Below, piece after piece: positions 49,257 to 57,716 of a DNA stretch of 64,000 nt. This DNA comes from CAWIUB01 sp963839175 (GTDB lineage Bacteria; Actinomycetota; Actinomycetes; Mycobacteriales; Jatrophihabitantaceae). The position numbers and the translations under genes are program-made. The stretch covers positions 62,001 to 126,000 of the forward strand of contig CAWIUB010000050.1 in the NCBI GenBank assembly GCA_963839175.1, written 5' to 3'. Position 1 is the stretch's first letter. Every line of letters begins with the position of its first letter. The notes beneath the pieces were generated by a model. It made no database searches and had not been told where the DNA came from. It was given only the letters and a program-made list of their open reading frames with translations.

Positions 49257-50120
49257 GTGGACGGCGAACCGACGGTCCGGCTGCACAGTGCGAGCCTGCG
49301 CTTCGGCACACGCGAGCTATGGCGTGGCCTGGACCTCGACGTCGCGCCCGGCGAGTTCCTGGCGGTCTTGGGGCCGAACGGCAGCGGCAAGACCAGCCTG
49401 CTCAAGGTGCTGCTCGGCCTGCTCCCGCTCTCGGCGGGCACGGTCGAAGTGTGCGGCCGGACCCCGCGTCGCGGCAGCGATCTTGTCGGCTACGTTCCGC
49501 AGCAGAGGTCCTTCGACCGCGACATTCCCTTGCGAGGACGAGATCTGGTGCGGCTCGGCCTGGACGGGCACCGGTGGGGCTTCCCCGTCCCGAACCGCGC
49601 CGCCCGCGCCCGGGTGGACGCGGCTATCGCAGCGGTGGACGCCAGCGGTTACGCCGGGGCCCCGCTCGGGCGGCTGTCCGGTGGCGAGCAGCAGCGGCTG
49701 CGCATCGCCCAGGCGTTGCTCGGCGACCCGCGGGTCCTGCTGTGCGACGAGCCGCTGCTGAGCCTGGACCTCAACCACCAGCAAGCCACCAGCGCGCTCA
49801 TCGACGCTCGGCGGCGAACGGCCGGCAGCTCGGTGGTGTTCGTGACGCACGAGATCAACCCGATCCTGCCCCTGGTCGACCGGGTGCTCTATCTGGTCGG
49901 CGGGCGCTGGGCAGTCGGCACGCCGGACGAAATCATGACCAGCCGTACCCTCTCGGCCCTTTACGGAACCCCGGTCGACGTGCTGCGGGTGCGCGATCGG
50001 GTCGTGGTTGTCGGCGCCCCCGACAGCGCCGACAGCGATCTCGGCGGTGGGCATCACCACACGCACGACCACGCCCATACCGACTCCGCAGACGAACCAA
50101 CCGCCTCGACATGGGCCTGA
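49257..50120 (+). CDS. znuC: Zinc ABC transporter, ATP-binding protein
   Basis: 287 aa. Walker A GPNGSGKTSLLKVLLG, signature LSGGEQQRLRIAQALLG, Walker B VLLCDEPLLSLD and the H-loop in VVFVTHEINPILP. The C-terminus has a His-rich tail GGGHHHTHDHAHTD that probably binds zinc. The GTG at 49257 comes 2 bases after the znuA stop. The stop overlaps the permease start by 10 bases. Confidence 0.92.
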   Translation: MDGEPTVRLHSASLRFGTRELWRGLDLDVAPGEFLAVLGPNGSGKTSLLKVLLGLLPLSAGTVEVCGRTPRRGSDLVGYVPQQRSFDRDIPLRGRDLVRLGLDGHRWGFPVPNRAARARVDAAIAAVDASGYAGAPLGRLSGGEQQRLRIAQALLGDPRVLLCDEPLLSLDLNHQQATSALIDARRRTAGSSVVFVTHEINPILPLVDRVLYLVGGRWAVGTPDEIMTSRTLSALYGTPVDVLRVRDRVVVVGAPDSADSDLGGGHHHTHDHAHTDSADEPTASTWA

Positions 50121-50947
50121 CCGACTATCTGCAGCTGGACTTCGTCCAGCACGCGCTGATCGCGGCGGTCCTCGTGGCGGTGATCTGCGGGATGATCGGC
50201 CCGTTCGTCATCACCCGCCAGGCGGCCTTTGCCGTGCACGGGGCGGCCGAGTTGGCGTTCACCGGAGCCGCGGCGGGGCTGCTCGTCGCCGATAACGCCG
50301 TGGCGGGCGCACTAATCGGCAGTCTGGTCGTGGCGTCCGCGTTCGGGTTGCTGGGCGCGCGTGAGCGTGAACGCAACACCGCGATCGGCGTAGTGCTGGC
50401 GGCGGGCCTGGGCCTCGGCGTCTACCTACTGAGCTTCTACAAGGGCTTCGTGACCCAGGCCACCAACATCCTGTTTGGGTACATCTTCACCGTCACCTGG
50501 GGGCAGATTCAGCTGCTCGTAGGGATGGCGGTCGCGGTGTTCGTGGCGCTGGCCGTGATCTACCGGCCGCTGATGTTCGCATCAGTGGACCCCGAGGTGG
50601 CCGAGGGGCGCGGCGTGCGCGGCCGGCTGCTCGGTCTGGTGTTCCTGGTGATCCTCGCGCTTACCGTGACCGAGGCCGCGCAGATTGTCGGGACGATGCT
50701 CGTGCTCAGCTTGGCGATCACTCCCGCGGCCGCCGCGCACCGGCTGTCGGCCAATCCGGCCGTCGTCACCGGGTTGAGCGTCGGGTTCGCCCTGGTGGCA
50801 AGCGTCGGCGGACTGGTCGTCAGTCTGGAAACGGACGTCAAGGCCAGCGTCTGCATCACGTTTATCAGCTTCGGCTGCTATCTGGTGGCCCGCTTGGCCG
50901 GTACCAGGACGCTGGGCACGCGGCGGGCGCTGATTCGAACCTCCTGA
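50111..50947 (+). CDS. znuB: Zinc ABC transporter permease
   Basis: 278 aa, about eight to nine TM helices. FVQHALIAAVLVAVICGMIG, HGAAELAFTGAAAGLLV and NILFGYIFTVTWGQIQLLVG match ABC-3 permeases, with the glycine/alanine-rich coupling region MLVLSLAITPAAAAHRLSAN. The ATG at 50111 overlaps the ATPase gene's end by 10 bases. A longer frame upstream is spurious (it lies in znuC). Confidence 0.9.
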   Translation: MGLTDYLQLDFVQHALIAAVLVAVICGMIGPFVITRQAAFAVHGAAELAFTGAAAGLLVADNAVAGALIGSLVVASAFGLLGARERERNTAIGVVLAAGLGLGVYLLSFYKGFVTQATNILFGYIFTVTWGQIQLLVGMAVAVFVALAVIYRPLMFASVDPEVAEGRGVRGRLLGLVFLVILALTVTEAAQIVGTMLVLSLAITPAAAAHRLSANPAVVTGLSVGFALVASVGGLVVSLETDVKASVCITFISFGCYLVARLAGTRTLGTRRALIRTS

Positions 50948-51025
50948 CCCGCGTGGTTCGGCTGGACGTCGGCTCAACGCCGATATCGTCGTTAGCCTAA
51001 CAGCCCGATCGGACAGGATGTGCTC

Positions 51026-52204
51026 GTGAGTTCGCCACAGGGCCCGCCCGAGCCAACGACTCCGATCCTGTCCGACGCCGGCCACGACGCGGCCGAGAGC
51101 GTGACCTGGGTCGTGCGCGTCGCAGCGGCCTGGAGCTGGCGGTTGATCGTGGTCGCCGGCGCGGCGTATCTGATCTTCCGCGCGCTCTCGGCCGTATCGC
51201 TCGTCGCGTTTTCCCTCATCCTCGCACTGTTCTTGACCGCGGTCCTGCATCCGCTGGAGAGCCGGCTACGGACCTGGCTGCCGGGGCCGAAGTCGGTGCC
51301 GACCGCGTTGACGTTGCTGATCGGGATCGCCGTGCTCGGCGGCATCGGCTACTTCGTAGCCTGGCAGATCACCACCCACTCGACCCAACTCGGCACCCAG
51401 ATCACTGACTTCGCGGACAAGGCCCGCGACTGGCTGCGAACTGGTCCGCTGCACCTCAAGCAAGCCGACATCGACAACCTCGTCAACAACATCACCAACA
51501 CCATCAAGAACAATCAGGGCCGCGTGATCACCGGCGCGATCGACACGGTGCGAACGCTGGCCGAGGTCGCCGGCGCCCTCCTGCTGATCCTGCTGTCGAC
51601 GTTCTTCATGCTGCGCGACGGCGAGCAGATCTGGCGCTGGCTGCTCGGGTTCTTCCCACGGGCTGCGCACCGGCGCGTCGACCGGGCCGTCCACATCGGC
51701 TGGGGCACGTTCGGCGGCTACATGCGCGGCGTGGTGCTTATCGCGTTGTTCCACGGCGTGACGGTGACCATCGTGCTGCTGATCCTGCGCGTGCCGCTGG
51801 CCGCGGCACTGGGTGTGTTGATCTTTCTGGGCTCCTTCATCCCGCTGCTGGGCCTCACCATCACCGGAGCGCTCGTCGTCGCGGTCGCGACACTCGAACA
51901 CGGCATCACAGCCGGCATCGTCGTGGCGGTGTCGATCATTGTGCTATTCCAGATCGAAGGTCACGTGCTGCAGCCGGTGATCATGAGCCGCACCGTCGCG
52001 GTGCACCCGCTCGCCGTGGCTGTGTCGGTATTCGCCGGCACCGCGCTGCTGGGCATCCCCGGTGCGCTGATCGCTGTGCCGTTCGTGGCGTTCGTCAATA
52101 CGACCGCGCGTGCGCTGCGCGCCCCATTGGACGAGCCCGAGGATCAGATCGAGGCCGACGCCGGCGTGCATGAGCAGGGCGCCGACGAGGCGCCCGAGGT
52201 GTGA
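51026..52204 (+). CDS. AI-2E-family transporter-like permease
   Basis: 392 aa with about seven to eight TM helices. Family features are VSLVAFSLILALFLTAVLHP, LTLLIGIAVLGGIGYFVAW and VAVSIIVLFQIEGHVLQPVI (PERM/TqsA motif), plus a central helical insert with NNITNTIKNNQGRVI. The group includes quorum-signal and small-molecule exporters and some Na+ antiporters; here the substrate is unknown. I use GTG 51026 (GTG at 51020 is possible). Its stop TGA shares the TGATCA with the convergent transglycosylase gene. Confidence 0.88.
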   Translation: MSSPQGPPEPTTPILSDAGHDAAESVTWVVRVAAAWSWRLIVVAGAAYLIFRALSAVSLVAFSLILALFLTAVLHPLESRLRTWLPGPKSVPTALTLLIGIAVLGGIGYFVAWQITTHSTQLGTQITDFADKARDWLRTGPLHLKQADIDNLVNNITNTIKNNQGRVITGAIDTVRTLAEVAGALLLILLSTFFMLRDGEQIWRWLLGFFPRAAHRRVDRAVHIGWGTFGGYMRGVVLIALFHGVTVTIVLLILRVPLAAALGVLIFLGSFIPLLGLTITGALVVAVATLEHGITAGIVVAVSIIVLFQIEGHVLQPVIMSRTVAVHPLAVAVSVFAGTALLGIPGALIAVPFVAFVNTTARALRAPLDEPEDQIEADAGVHEQGADEAPEV

Positions 52205-53569
52205 TCAGCTCGACGGCGACGGCGACGGCGACTCGGTCGACGACGACGGCGAATCGGTCGGACACATCGGCGTGGCTGTGCTGGTGGGGGTGGTCGTGCT
52301 CGTCGTACTGGGGCTATCCGTTGGGCAAGTCGGAGCAGCGGTCGTCGTGGTCGCGCGCGGCGAGGTCGTGGTTGCGCTCGGCGAGGTCGTGGTTGCGCGC
52401 GGCGAGGTCGTGGTTGCGCTCGGCGAGGTCGTGGTCGGCCTAGGCGACTCCGGCGTGGTGGTTGGGGACGTCGAGTTCGGCGCGTTGGCGGATGCGGCCG
52501 TTGTCGCGGCGGGTCGCGGCGTAGTCGATCTTGTCGTCGCCGCTGTCGTCGGGTGCCGACTTGGCGTCACGGAGGTGTGCGGCAACGCCGCTGGCGGGCC
52601 CGGGTTGACTGGCGGCAGGGTGGACGTCGCGCTGGGCGGCGGGCCGAACACCGGGATAGTCACGCCGGGCCTGCCTGCTGCGTAGGCGGCTTCGTAGGAG
52701 AGCACGATCGACAGGTAGCTGGTCGAGTCGTTGTAGGCCATGATGGCCCGCTGCTGGCCAGCCGAGGTGCTCAGGTCGCCACCGGCCGCGCACAGGTAGT
52801 CGGCGGCCGCAGCCGCTGCGTCGTAGATGTTGAACGGATCGGCGATGCCGTCACCGTTGCCGTCGACGCCCCAGCCAGCCCAGGTGGACGGGATGAACTG
52901 CATCGGGCCGACCGCCCGGTCGAAGGTGGTGTCACCGTCCAGTCGGCCACGGTCGGTGTCGGTGATGCGCGCAGTCCCGTTGCCGGTCAGTGCGATCCCG
53001 ATGATCCGCGGGGTCGACTGCCCGTTGGCGTGCAGCGCGGCCCCACCGTACTGCCCGTGGTCGGACTCGATGCGTCCGATCCCGGCGAGCAGCGGCCACG
53101 GGATGTGGCAGCCGGGGTCCCGGGTCGTCTCGCGGGCGGCCGCGCGGCGGTACGCGTCCAAGGCGACCGATGGGATCCCGTCCGCGGTCACGGTCGAGAG
53201 GACGGGAGCCAGGGCCGCCGGAGGGAACGTCGGCCGCCCAGGCGCCGTGGTGGCGGGCGGTGGCTTGCTCGTGATCGTGCTGACCGGCGGCGGCACGGCC
53301 TGCGAGTCGATCCACGCCCGTGGCTGCGGCGTCCCGATCTGCGTGGCGACCGACCCGGGTTCCGGTACCGCGGCCACTGGCCGCGTGGTGGAACTGGCGC
53401 CAGCGAGTGTGGCCAGCGCGAGTGCCAGCAGGGCCACCACTCCGATGGCGCGCCAGCTGCTGGTGGACAGCTGCGGCATCCGCGGCCAGACCGTGGCGTG
53501 GGCAGGGTGCCGGCGCTCGACCGGCTTGTCGTTCTCGGGCGGCCGAGGCGAGTCGTTCGCCGGGGACAT
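52205..53569 (-). CDS. Membrane-anchored lytic transglycosylase (SLT/MltB-type) with repetitive tail
   Basis: 454 aa. A basic N-terminus and TM/signal helix (WRAIGVVALLALALATLAGA) precede a lytic transglycosylase domain: LLAGIGRIESDHGQYGGAAL with the catalytic Glu, FDRAVGPMQFIPSTWAGWGV, DGNGDGIADPFNIYDAAAAA and YLCAAGGDLS. The C-terminal ~130 aa is Thr/Ser/Pro-rich, with SPSATTT and SPRATTT repeats and two TCPTDSPS-like copies, likely to span or bind the cell wall. It cleaves peptidoglycan glycan strands. It ends on the same TGATCA as the AI-2E gene. Confidence 0.9.
   Translation of the reverse strand: MSPANDSPRPPENDKPVERRHPAHATVWPRMPQLSTSSWRAIGVVALLALALATLAGASSTTRPVAAVPEPGSVATQIGTPQPRAWIDSQAVPPPVSTITSKPPPATTAPGRPTFPPAALAPVLSTVTADGIPSVALDAYRRAAARETTRDPGCHIPWPLLAGIGRIESDHGQYGGAALHANGQSTPRIIGIALTGNGTARITDTDRGRLDGDTTFDRAVGPMQFIPSTWAGWGVDGNGDGIADPFNIYDAAAAAADYLCAAGGDLSTSAGQQRAIMAYNDSTSYLSIVLSYEAAYAAGRPGVTIPVFGPPPSATSTLPPVNPGPPAALPHTSVTPSRHPTTAATTRSTTPRPAATTAASANAPNSTSPTTTPESPRPTTTSPSATTTSPRATTTSPSATTTSPRATTTTAAPTCPTDSPSTTSTTTPTSTATPMCPTDSPSSSTESPSPSPSS
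52359..52442 (-). repeat. 21-bp tandem repeat in the transglycosylase tail
   Basis: Three exact or near-exact 21-base units GGCGAGGTCGTGGTTGCGCTC/GC plus a partial fourth, encoding SPSATTT/SPRATTT. Such repeats can change in number by slippage or recombination. Confidence 0.8.
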
Positions 53570-53847
53570 TCGAGGCGATTCCCCCCTCCACAGCGGATCA
53601 GGTCCACGGTAGCCCCGCTGCGCCTACCCGTCACTACGGGTAAGCAACACGATGGAAATCTCTCGTGGCGCGGCTGGCCGAGGGGGGCTTCCCAATCCCG
53701 GTCGTCGGCCCTAGGCTGCCTAACCAATCGGCCCCCATTCGCAGCGCAGCTGTGGGTTCCGGTCAGGCCCGGCGGACATAGCAACTCGAGCCCGCCGGGC
53801 CGCCCAATTCTCGCCCGGCTTGCGTGGCCTACAAGGGCCAGGATTAC

Positions 53848-54972
53848 TCAGTACCAGTTGACGTCGAGTTCGTGCCCCCAGGCCCCGCAGGGCGTGCCGT
53901 AAACGCCGGCGATGTAGTCGAGACCCCAGGTGATCTGGGTGCGCGGGTTCGTCTGCCAGTCCGGCCCGGCCGACGCCATCTTGTCGCCCGGCAGCGACTG
54001 TGGGATGCCGTACGCCCCGCTGTCAGCGTTCTCGGCATCCACCCGCCAGCCGCTCTCGTGGTTCCAGAGCAGCGTCAGGCAGCTCATCTGGTCCGTTCCC
54101 CAGCCACGGGCCGCCACCAGCTGCGCGGCGATCTGCTGCGGGGTGACCGCGAGCGTCCCAACCTTGACCACCCGAGGCGTGGCGGGCTTGGCGACCTTGG
54201 TGCTGACGACGGTCCGGCCGGCGAGTTTGCCGTCGACGTACTCGAGGGCGTAGGTGATCTGCTTGGCGCCTGCGACGCCTTCGGTGACGACCTTGGAGGT
54301 GCCCACGTCCAGGGTGTTGTCCTGCTGCTGGCGCCTCGCGAACGGGATGGGCTCGATCTTGGTGACCCGAGTGGACCGCACCCGCCGCAGAACGATGGTC
54401 TGGCCTGCGGTGATCGCCGCCGTCGGCCGCGCGGAGAGCCGGTCGAGATCGCCCCGCTGGATGCCGGCGTCGGTCAGCAGTTGCCCGACGGTCGCGGCCG
54501 TGGTCGTCAGCCGCTCGGTGGTGCCGTCGTGTTTGACGCTGACCTGCTTGGGCGTTCGCACCTCGATGGCGGTCGGGGTCAGCGGCAGGCGCTGGTCGCG
54601 GGAGACCGAGACGAAGGTCTGCGGCGAGAGGCCGAGGTCGGCGAGTGCCGCGGCGACGGTCGGCTCGGTCGTCCACACCTGACGCTTCGCGCCGTCGACG
54701 GTCAACTGCAGCAGCCGGCCCCGGTGCAGCACGATTCGGCTGCCGTCGTGGATCGCGACGCCTGGCGCCGGTGCCACGATGTCGTGCGCCGCCACGGCAT
54801 AGCCCCCGGCGGAGAGCGCGTCGTGGACGTGGCTGCCCAGGGTGTGCACCGTCTTCGGTTGGCCATCAACCTCGAGGTGGACGGTCTTGTCGACCGCGGT
54901 CCAGGCAAGCGTGCCGCCGGCAATGATCGCCAGTGCTGCCGCGTATGTAGTGATCTTCAAGCTGCGCCGCAC
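53848..54972 (-). CDS. rpfB: Resuscitation-promoting-factor-like protein (RpfB type)
   Basis: 374 aa. N-terminal TM helix (KITTYAAALAIIAGGTLAWT), three DUF348-like domains (VHLEVDGQPKTVHTLGSHVH, LQLTVDGAKRQVWTTEPTVA, KQVSVKHDGTTERLTTTAAT), a G5-like domain (VVTEGVAGAKQITYALEYVD) and a C-terminal lysozyme-like domain (MSCLTLLWNHESGWRVDAEN, GAYGIPQSLPGDKMA, WGLDYIAGVYGTPCGAWGHE) with catalytic Glu in NHESGW. The layout is that of RpfB, which wakes dormant cells by cutting peptidoglycan. The start is uncertain: GTG 54972 gives a short cytosolic tail; a TTG at 55065 adds 31 residues. Confidence 0.88.
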   Translation of the reverse strand: MRRSLKITTYAAALAIIAGGTLAWTAVDKTVHLEVDGQPKTVHTLGSHVHDALSAGGYAVAAHDIVAPAPGVAIHDGSRIVLHRGRLLQLTVDGAKRQVWTTEPTVAAALADLGLSPQTFVSVSRDQRLPLTPTAIEVRTPKQVSVKHDGTTERLTTTAATVGQLLTDAGIQRGDLDRLSARPTAAITAGQTIVLRRVRSTRVTKIEPIPFARRQQQDNTLDVGTSKVVTEGVAGAKQITYALEYVDGKLAGRTVVSTKVAKPATPRVVKVGTLAVTPQQIAAQLVAARGWGTDQMSCLTLLWNHESGWRVDAENADSGAYGIPQSLPGDKMASAGPDWQTNPRTQITWGLDYIAGVYGTPCGAWGHELDVNWY

Positions 54973-55148
54973 CGAAGTGTTCTCAGTCCCCGTGTTTGTT
55001 TCGTGTGTGGTCAGAAGCGTTACGGCACGGTAACGATGACCTGAAGACGGGCCAAAATTGATCAAGCAGGGGCAGTGGGTGGGCCCAACCGACGGGTAGC
55101 TGCGAGCTCAAGCAATCCGGGCCGTGTGGCGCTGCGGGGTGACCTTGG

Positions 55149-55859
55149 TCACCCTGGCAGACTTGGCACGTCCAACTCCGCGACGACCGGCCGGTGGTCG
55201 CTCGCGACGTTCACATCGGGGGAGTCGACCGCTTCGGTCTCGCGCACGATCATCTCGGGGGCCGCGAAGATCGCGTCGATCCGCCGAGTGGGGGTCAGCG
55301 GCTGGTTGGTCATCGGATCGCCGATGCTCCGCACCGCGGCGGCGTCGACGCGCCGCTCGGTGAGCCGTGCCCACGCGGCGGACCCGGGCTGGTCATTGAT
55401 GTCGCCGGCCACCAGGGCGGGCACGCCGGCGGGGGTGAACGCGTCGAGGACGCGATGCAGTTCGTCGATATGCCGCAGCCGCGGGGCCTCGACACCGTCC
55501 AGGTGGGTGCCGGCAACGGTGAACCGCGCGCCGTTCACCGTCACGTCAGCCATCGCTACGCCGCGCAGGTGGAGCCGGGAATCCTTGCTGAGCAGCACGT
55601 CGCGCGTCCCCTCGACGTGCACGGCAGGCGCTGCGAGCAGCAGATTGGCGGCCGCCGAACGCCCACCGCCGATGATCTTCATGCCGGATGCCCGCGCCAG
55701 CCAGCGGCACTTGCGCCGCCAGAACAGGAACCGTGGCGCTTCCTGGATGCACACGATCTGCGCGCGCAGCGCCGTGATCACCCGGACCACGGCCGTTTTG
55801 TCGTCGCGCAGCGAGCGAATGTTGTACGTGGCGACCCGAACCACAGCCATGCGCCGCAT
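55149..55859 (-). CDS. Endonuclease/exonuclease/phosphatase (EEP) family protein
   Basis: 236 aa. Family motifs in order: VATYNIRSLRDDK, VCIQEAPRFLFW (metal Glu), VAGTHLDGVE, VAGDINDQPGS (Asp-Asn), and SDHRPVVAELDV (final Asp-His). No signal peptide, so it probably acts on DNA or a phosphoester inside the cell. It is divergent from a small membrane protein. The ATG at 55859 is used; a second ATG at 55850 is possible. Confidence 0.88.
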   Translation of the reverse strand: MRRMAVVRVATYNIRSLRDDKTAVVRVITALRAQIVCIQEAPRFLFWRRKCRWLARASGMKIIGGGRSAAANLLLAAPAVHVEGTRDVLLSKDSRLHLRGVAMADVTVNGARFTVAGTHLDGVEAPRLRHIDELHRVLDAFTPAGVPALVAGDINDQPGSAAWARLTERRVDAAAVRSIGDPMTNQPLTPTRRIDAIFAAPEMIVRETEAVDSPDVNVASDHRPVVAELDVPSLPG

Positions 55860-55931
55860 TGTCGCCGACTTCCCGCGATTGTCGTAACAGTGCGGGACGA
55901 TGGGCGAGCCGTCCCGAGAGAGGTTCCAGTC

Positions 55932-56396
55932 GTGCAGCCGCTCGACCCGACACAGATCCCGTCGATCGGGCTGGTCGAGGCCGAACTCGACCGCGAAGAG
56001 AGGTCCTACCGCAACCGGGCGAACGGCATCGACACCAAGGCCGGGCTGATCCTCACCGCGGCCGGCGTGCTTGTCGTCCTGGTGGGCACCAGGCCTGGCG
56101 TCGCCGGGCTTGTGGGGCAGATCGTCGCCCTCGCGGCCGGCGTGGTCGGCGGGGGAGCTCTATATCCCCGCGTCGACAAGGGCATCAGCCCGCAGGAGCT
56201 GCGCGACCGGTATCTGAGCGTCGAAGCCTCCATCACCCGGATGGTGCTGCTCAACACCCGCATCGACCTGCACACACAGGACGAGCAACGGCTGATCACC
56301 AAGGCCCGGCGACTGAAGCTAGCGTCCGTGCTGCTGCTTTTGTCCGTTCTCGCGATCGTTGTCGGCGCTATAGTGAACGTGTCACGAGGCGTCTGA
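55932..56396 (+). CDS. Small three-TM membrane protein (SLATT/Pycsar-effector-like)
   Basis: 154 aa. The N-terminal LVEAELDREERSYRNRANGI and DTKAGLILTAAGVLVVLVGT match a helix-TM-TM pattern; the second TM is QIVALAAGVVGGGALYP and a third lies at the end (LASVLLLLSVLAIVVGAIVN). The basic/acidic helix with IDxKAGLIL resembles SLATT and DUF5706 pore-type effectors of cyclic-nucleotide defence systems, but no cyclase gene adjoins, so this is only a resemblance. The GTG at 55932 has GAGAGAGG 9 bases upstream. Confidence 0.6.
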   Translation: MQPLDPTQIPSIGLVEAELDREERSYRNRANGIDTKAGLILTAAGVLVVLVGTRPGVAGLVGQIVALAAGVVGGGALYPRVDKGISPQELRDRYLSVEASITRMVLLNTRIDLHTQDEQRLITKARRLKLASVLLLLSVLAIVVGAIVNVSRGV

Positions 56397-56409
56397 GAGC
56401 GAGCGAGCG

Positions 56410-56595
56410 ATGAGCCCAGCAGCGGGTGACGGCCCCCGGCACCCCGTCGAGAAGCTTGACGCCGGTGCGCCGGATTGGGAGCTGCTGTATCCCGCCGACC
56501 CGGAGCTCATGACCAGCATCGAGGGCGATGCCTCCGGCCTGGCGCAGCTGAAGCGCCACGCCCGCGCCCGCATCGCCCGCGCCCGCCTCGGTTGA
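56410..56595 (+). CDS. Small hypothetical protein
   Basis: 61 aa: SPAAGDGPRHPVEKLDAGAP then DWELLYPADPELMTSIEGDA. It is mostly hydrophilic with Asp/Leu motifs and an Arg-rich end (HARARIARARLG). It starts 13 bases after the three-TM protein and may be in the same message. The start region still carries a GAGCGAGCGAGC string like the repeats at 27468 and 29738. No function known. Confidence 0.55.
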   Translation: MSPAAGDGPRHPVEKLDAGAPDWELLYPADPELMTSIEGDASGLAQLKRHARARIARARLG

Positions 56596-56628
56596 GTGCT
56601 CCCGGTCGCTGCGGCGAGACTGGTCGAC

Positions 56629-56886
56629 TCAGGCCGTGAGGAGCCGGTCGAGGGTCGATGGATCCCCGCCAGCGATGTCGATCACTTTCGTTCGGCTGGA
56701 CGTGCCCGTCACGAGCGTTACTGATCGGCGCCGAACGCCGAACGCCTCGGCCACTGCAGCCAACGCGGCCTGCGTCGCCTGGCCGTCCACGGCGCGAGCG
56801 GTCACCCGGACGATCAAAGCGCCATCGTGCTCGCCGCCCACGCTCGACCGGCTGGCTGCCGGCCTGACCCGAATTGTGACCCGCAT
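56629..56886 (-). CDS. DUF167 (YggU) family protein
   Basis: 85 aa: MRVTIRVRPAASRSSVGGEH, LIVRVTARAVDGQATQAALA, AFGVRRRSVTLVTGTSSRTK. This is the full-length YggU/DUF167 fold, widespread and of unknown role, usually single copy. The ATG at 56886 is preferred over the spurious longer frame. It follows gatD by 20 bases, so it may be the last gene of the murT-gatD message. Confidence 0.85.
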   Translation of the reverse strand: MRVTIRVRPAASRSSVGGEHDGALIVRVTARAVDGQATQAALAAVAEAFGVRRRSVTLVTGTSSRTKVIDIAGGDPSTLDRLLTA

Positions 56887-56906
56887 CAGGCCAGTCTGCC
56901 GCCATC

Positions 56907-57716
56907 TCAGCTGTTGACGGGCGTGCGGCCCAGGGTGGCCGGCTCGATGGCAGTGAGCTGGCCCTTGTGCTCGACGGCCTTGCGTAGCGACACCGCGTGG
57001 TTGCGCAGCTCGATCGCGTCGTCCAGCGGCGTGAGATCCACCGAGCCGCCGAGTCTGCGTTCGAGCGCCATCCGGATCAGCTGGTCGGTCAGCCACGGGT
57101 TCTTCGGCAGCACCGGTCCATGCAGATAGGTGGCGTACACCCGGTCGCGTTTCGCGCCCTCGAGCCCGTCACGGCCGTTGTTGCCGCCGCCTGCCACGAC
57201 ACGTCCGAACGGCTCGGCACCGGCACCAAGTTCGGTGACGCCGCTGTGGTTCTCGAAGCCGACGACGGTCTGCGTCTCGCCGTCCAGGGTGACGTCGCAC
57301 GCGGCGTGCTGCATGAACCGCTGCGGCCCGCCCCGCGTTTCTAGATCGAGGACTGCCGCCCCCTGCAAGGCCGGCCCCGAGGTCGGGATGTACCGGTGGC
57401 CGAACAGCTGCAGCCCGGCGCAGACGGCAAACATCAGCACCTGCGCATCGGCGGCCTCCCGCAGCGACGCGGCGTTGCGGTGCACGTCGGCCGCGACCAC
57501 GCTCATCTCGACGTCCTGGCCGCCGTGCAGCAGCACGATGTCGAACGTGGTGTAGTCGATCTGCCCGTCCAGGCCGATGTTCTGCACGTCGGTCGGGATC
57601 CCGCGCCACGCGCACCGGCGCAGCAAGGCGGTCAGGTTGCCGCCGTCGCCGGCGACATTGAGGAGCGAGGGATACAGATGCGCGAACCGAAGCGTGGGAA
57701 ATTCGGGCTGCTTCAC
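56907..57716 (-). CDS. gatD: GatD, glutamine amidotransferase subunit of the lipid II amidotransferase
   Basis: 269 aa CobQ/CobB-type amidotransferase. Nucleophile elbow VLMFAVCAGLQLFGHRYIPT (Cys), and the catalytic His in YATYLHGPVLPKNPWLTDQL. It supplies ammonia to MurT for amidation of the D-Glu residue in lipid II. The start GTG at 57716 overlaps the murT stop (GTGA), as in other actinobacteria and staphylococci. The 5' open frame is murT sequence. Confidence 0.93.
   Translation of the reverse strand: MKQPEFPTLRFAHLYPSLLNVAGDGGNLTALLRRCAWRGIPTDVQNIGLDGQIDYTTFDIVLLHGGQDVEMSVVAADVHRNAASLREAADAQVLMFAVCAGLQLFGHRYIPTSGPALQGAAVLDLETRGGPQRFMQHAACDVTLDGETQTVVGFENHSGVTELGAGAEPFGRVVAGGGNNGRDGLEGAKRDRVYATYLHGPVLPKNPWLTDQLIRMALERRLGGSVDLTPLDDAIELRNHAVSLRKAVEHKGQLTAIEPATLGRTPVNS

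Noticed and set aside
49319..50110. Upstream part of the permease ORF
   Set aside because: Lies inside znuC in another frame; the permease starts at 50111.
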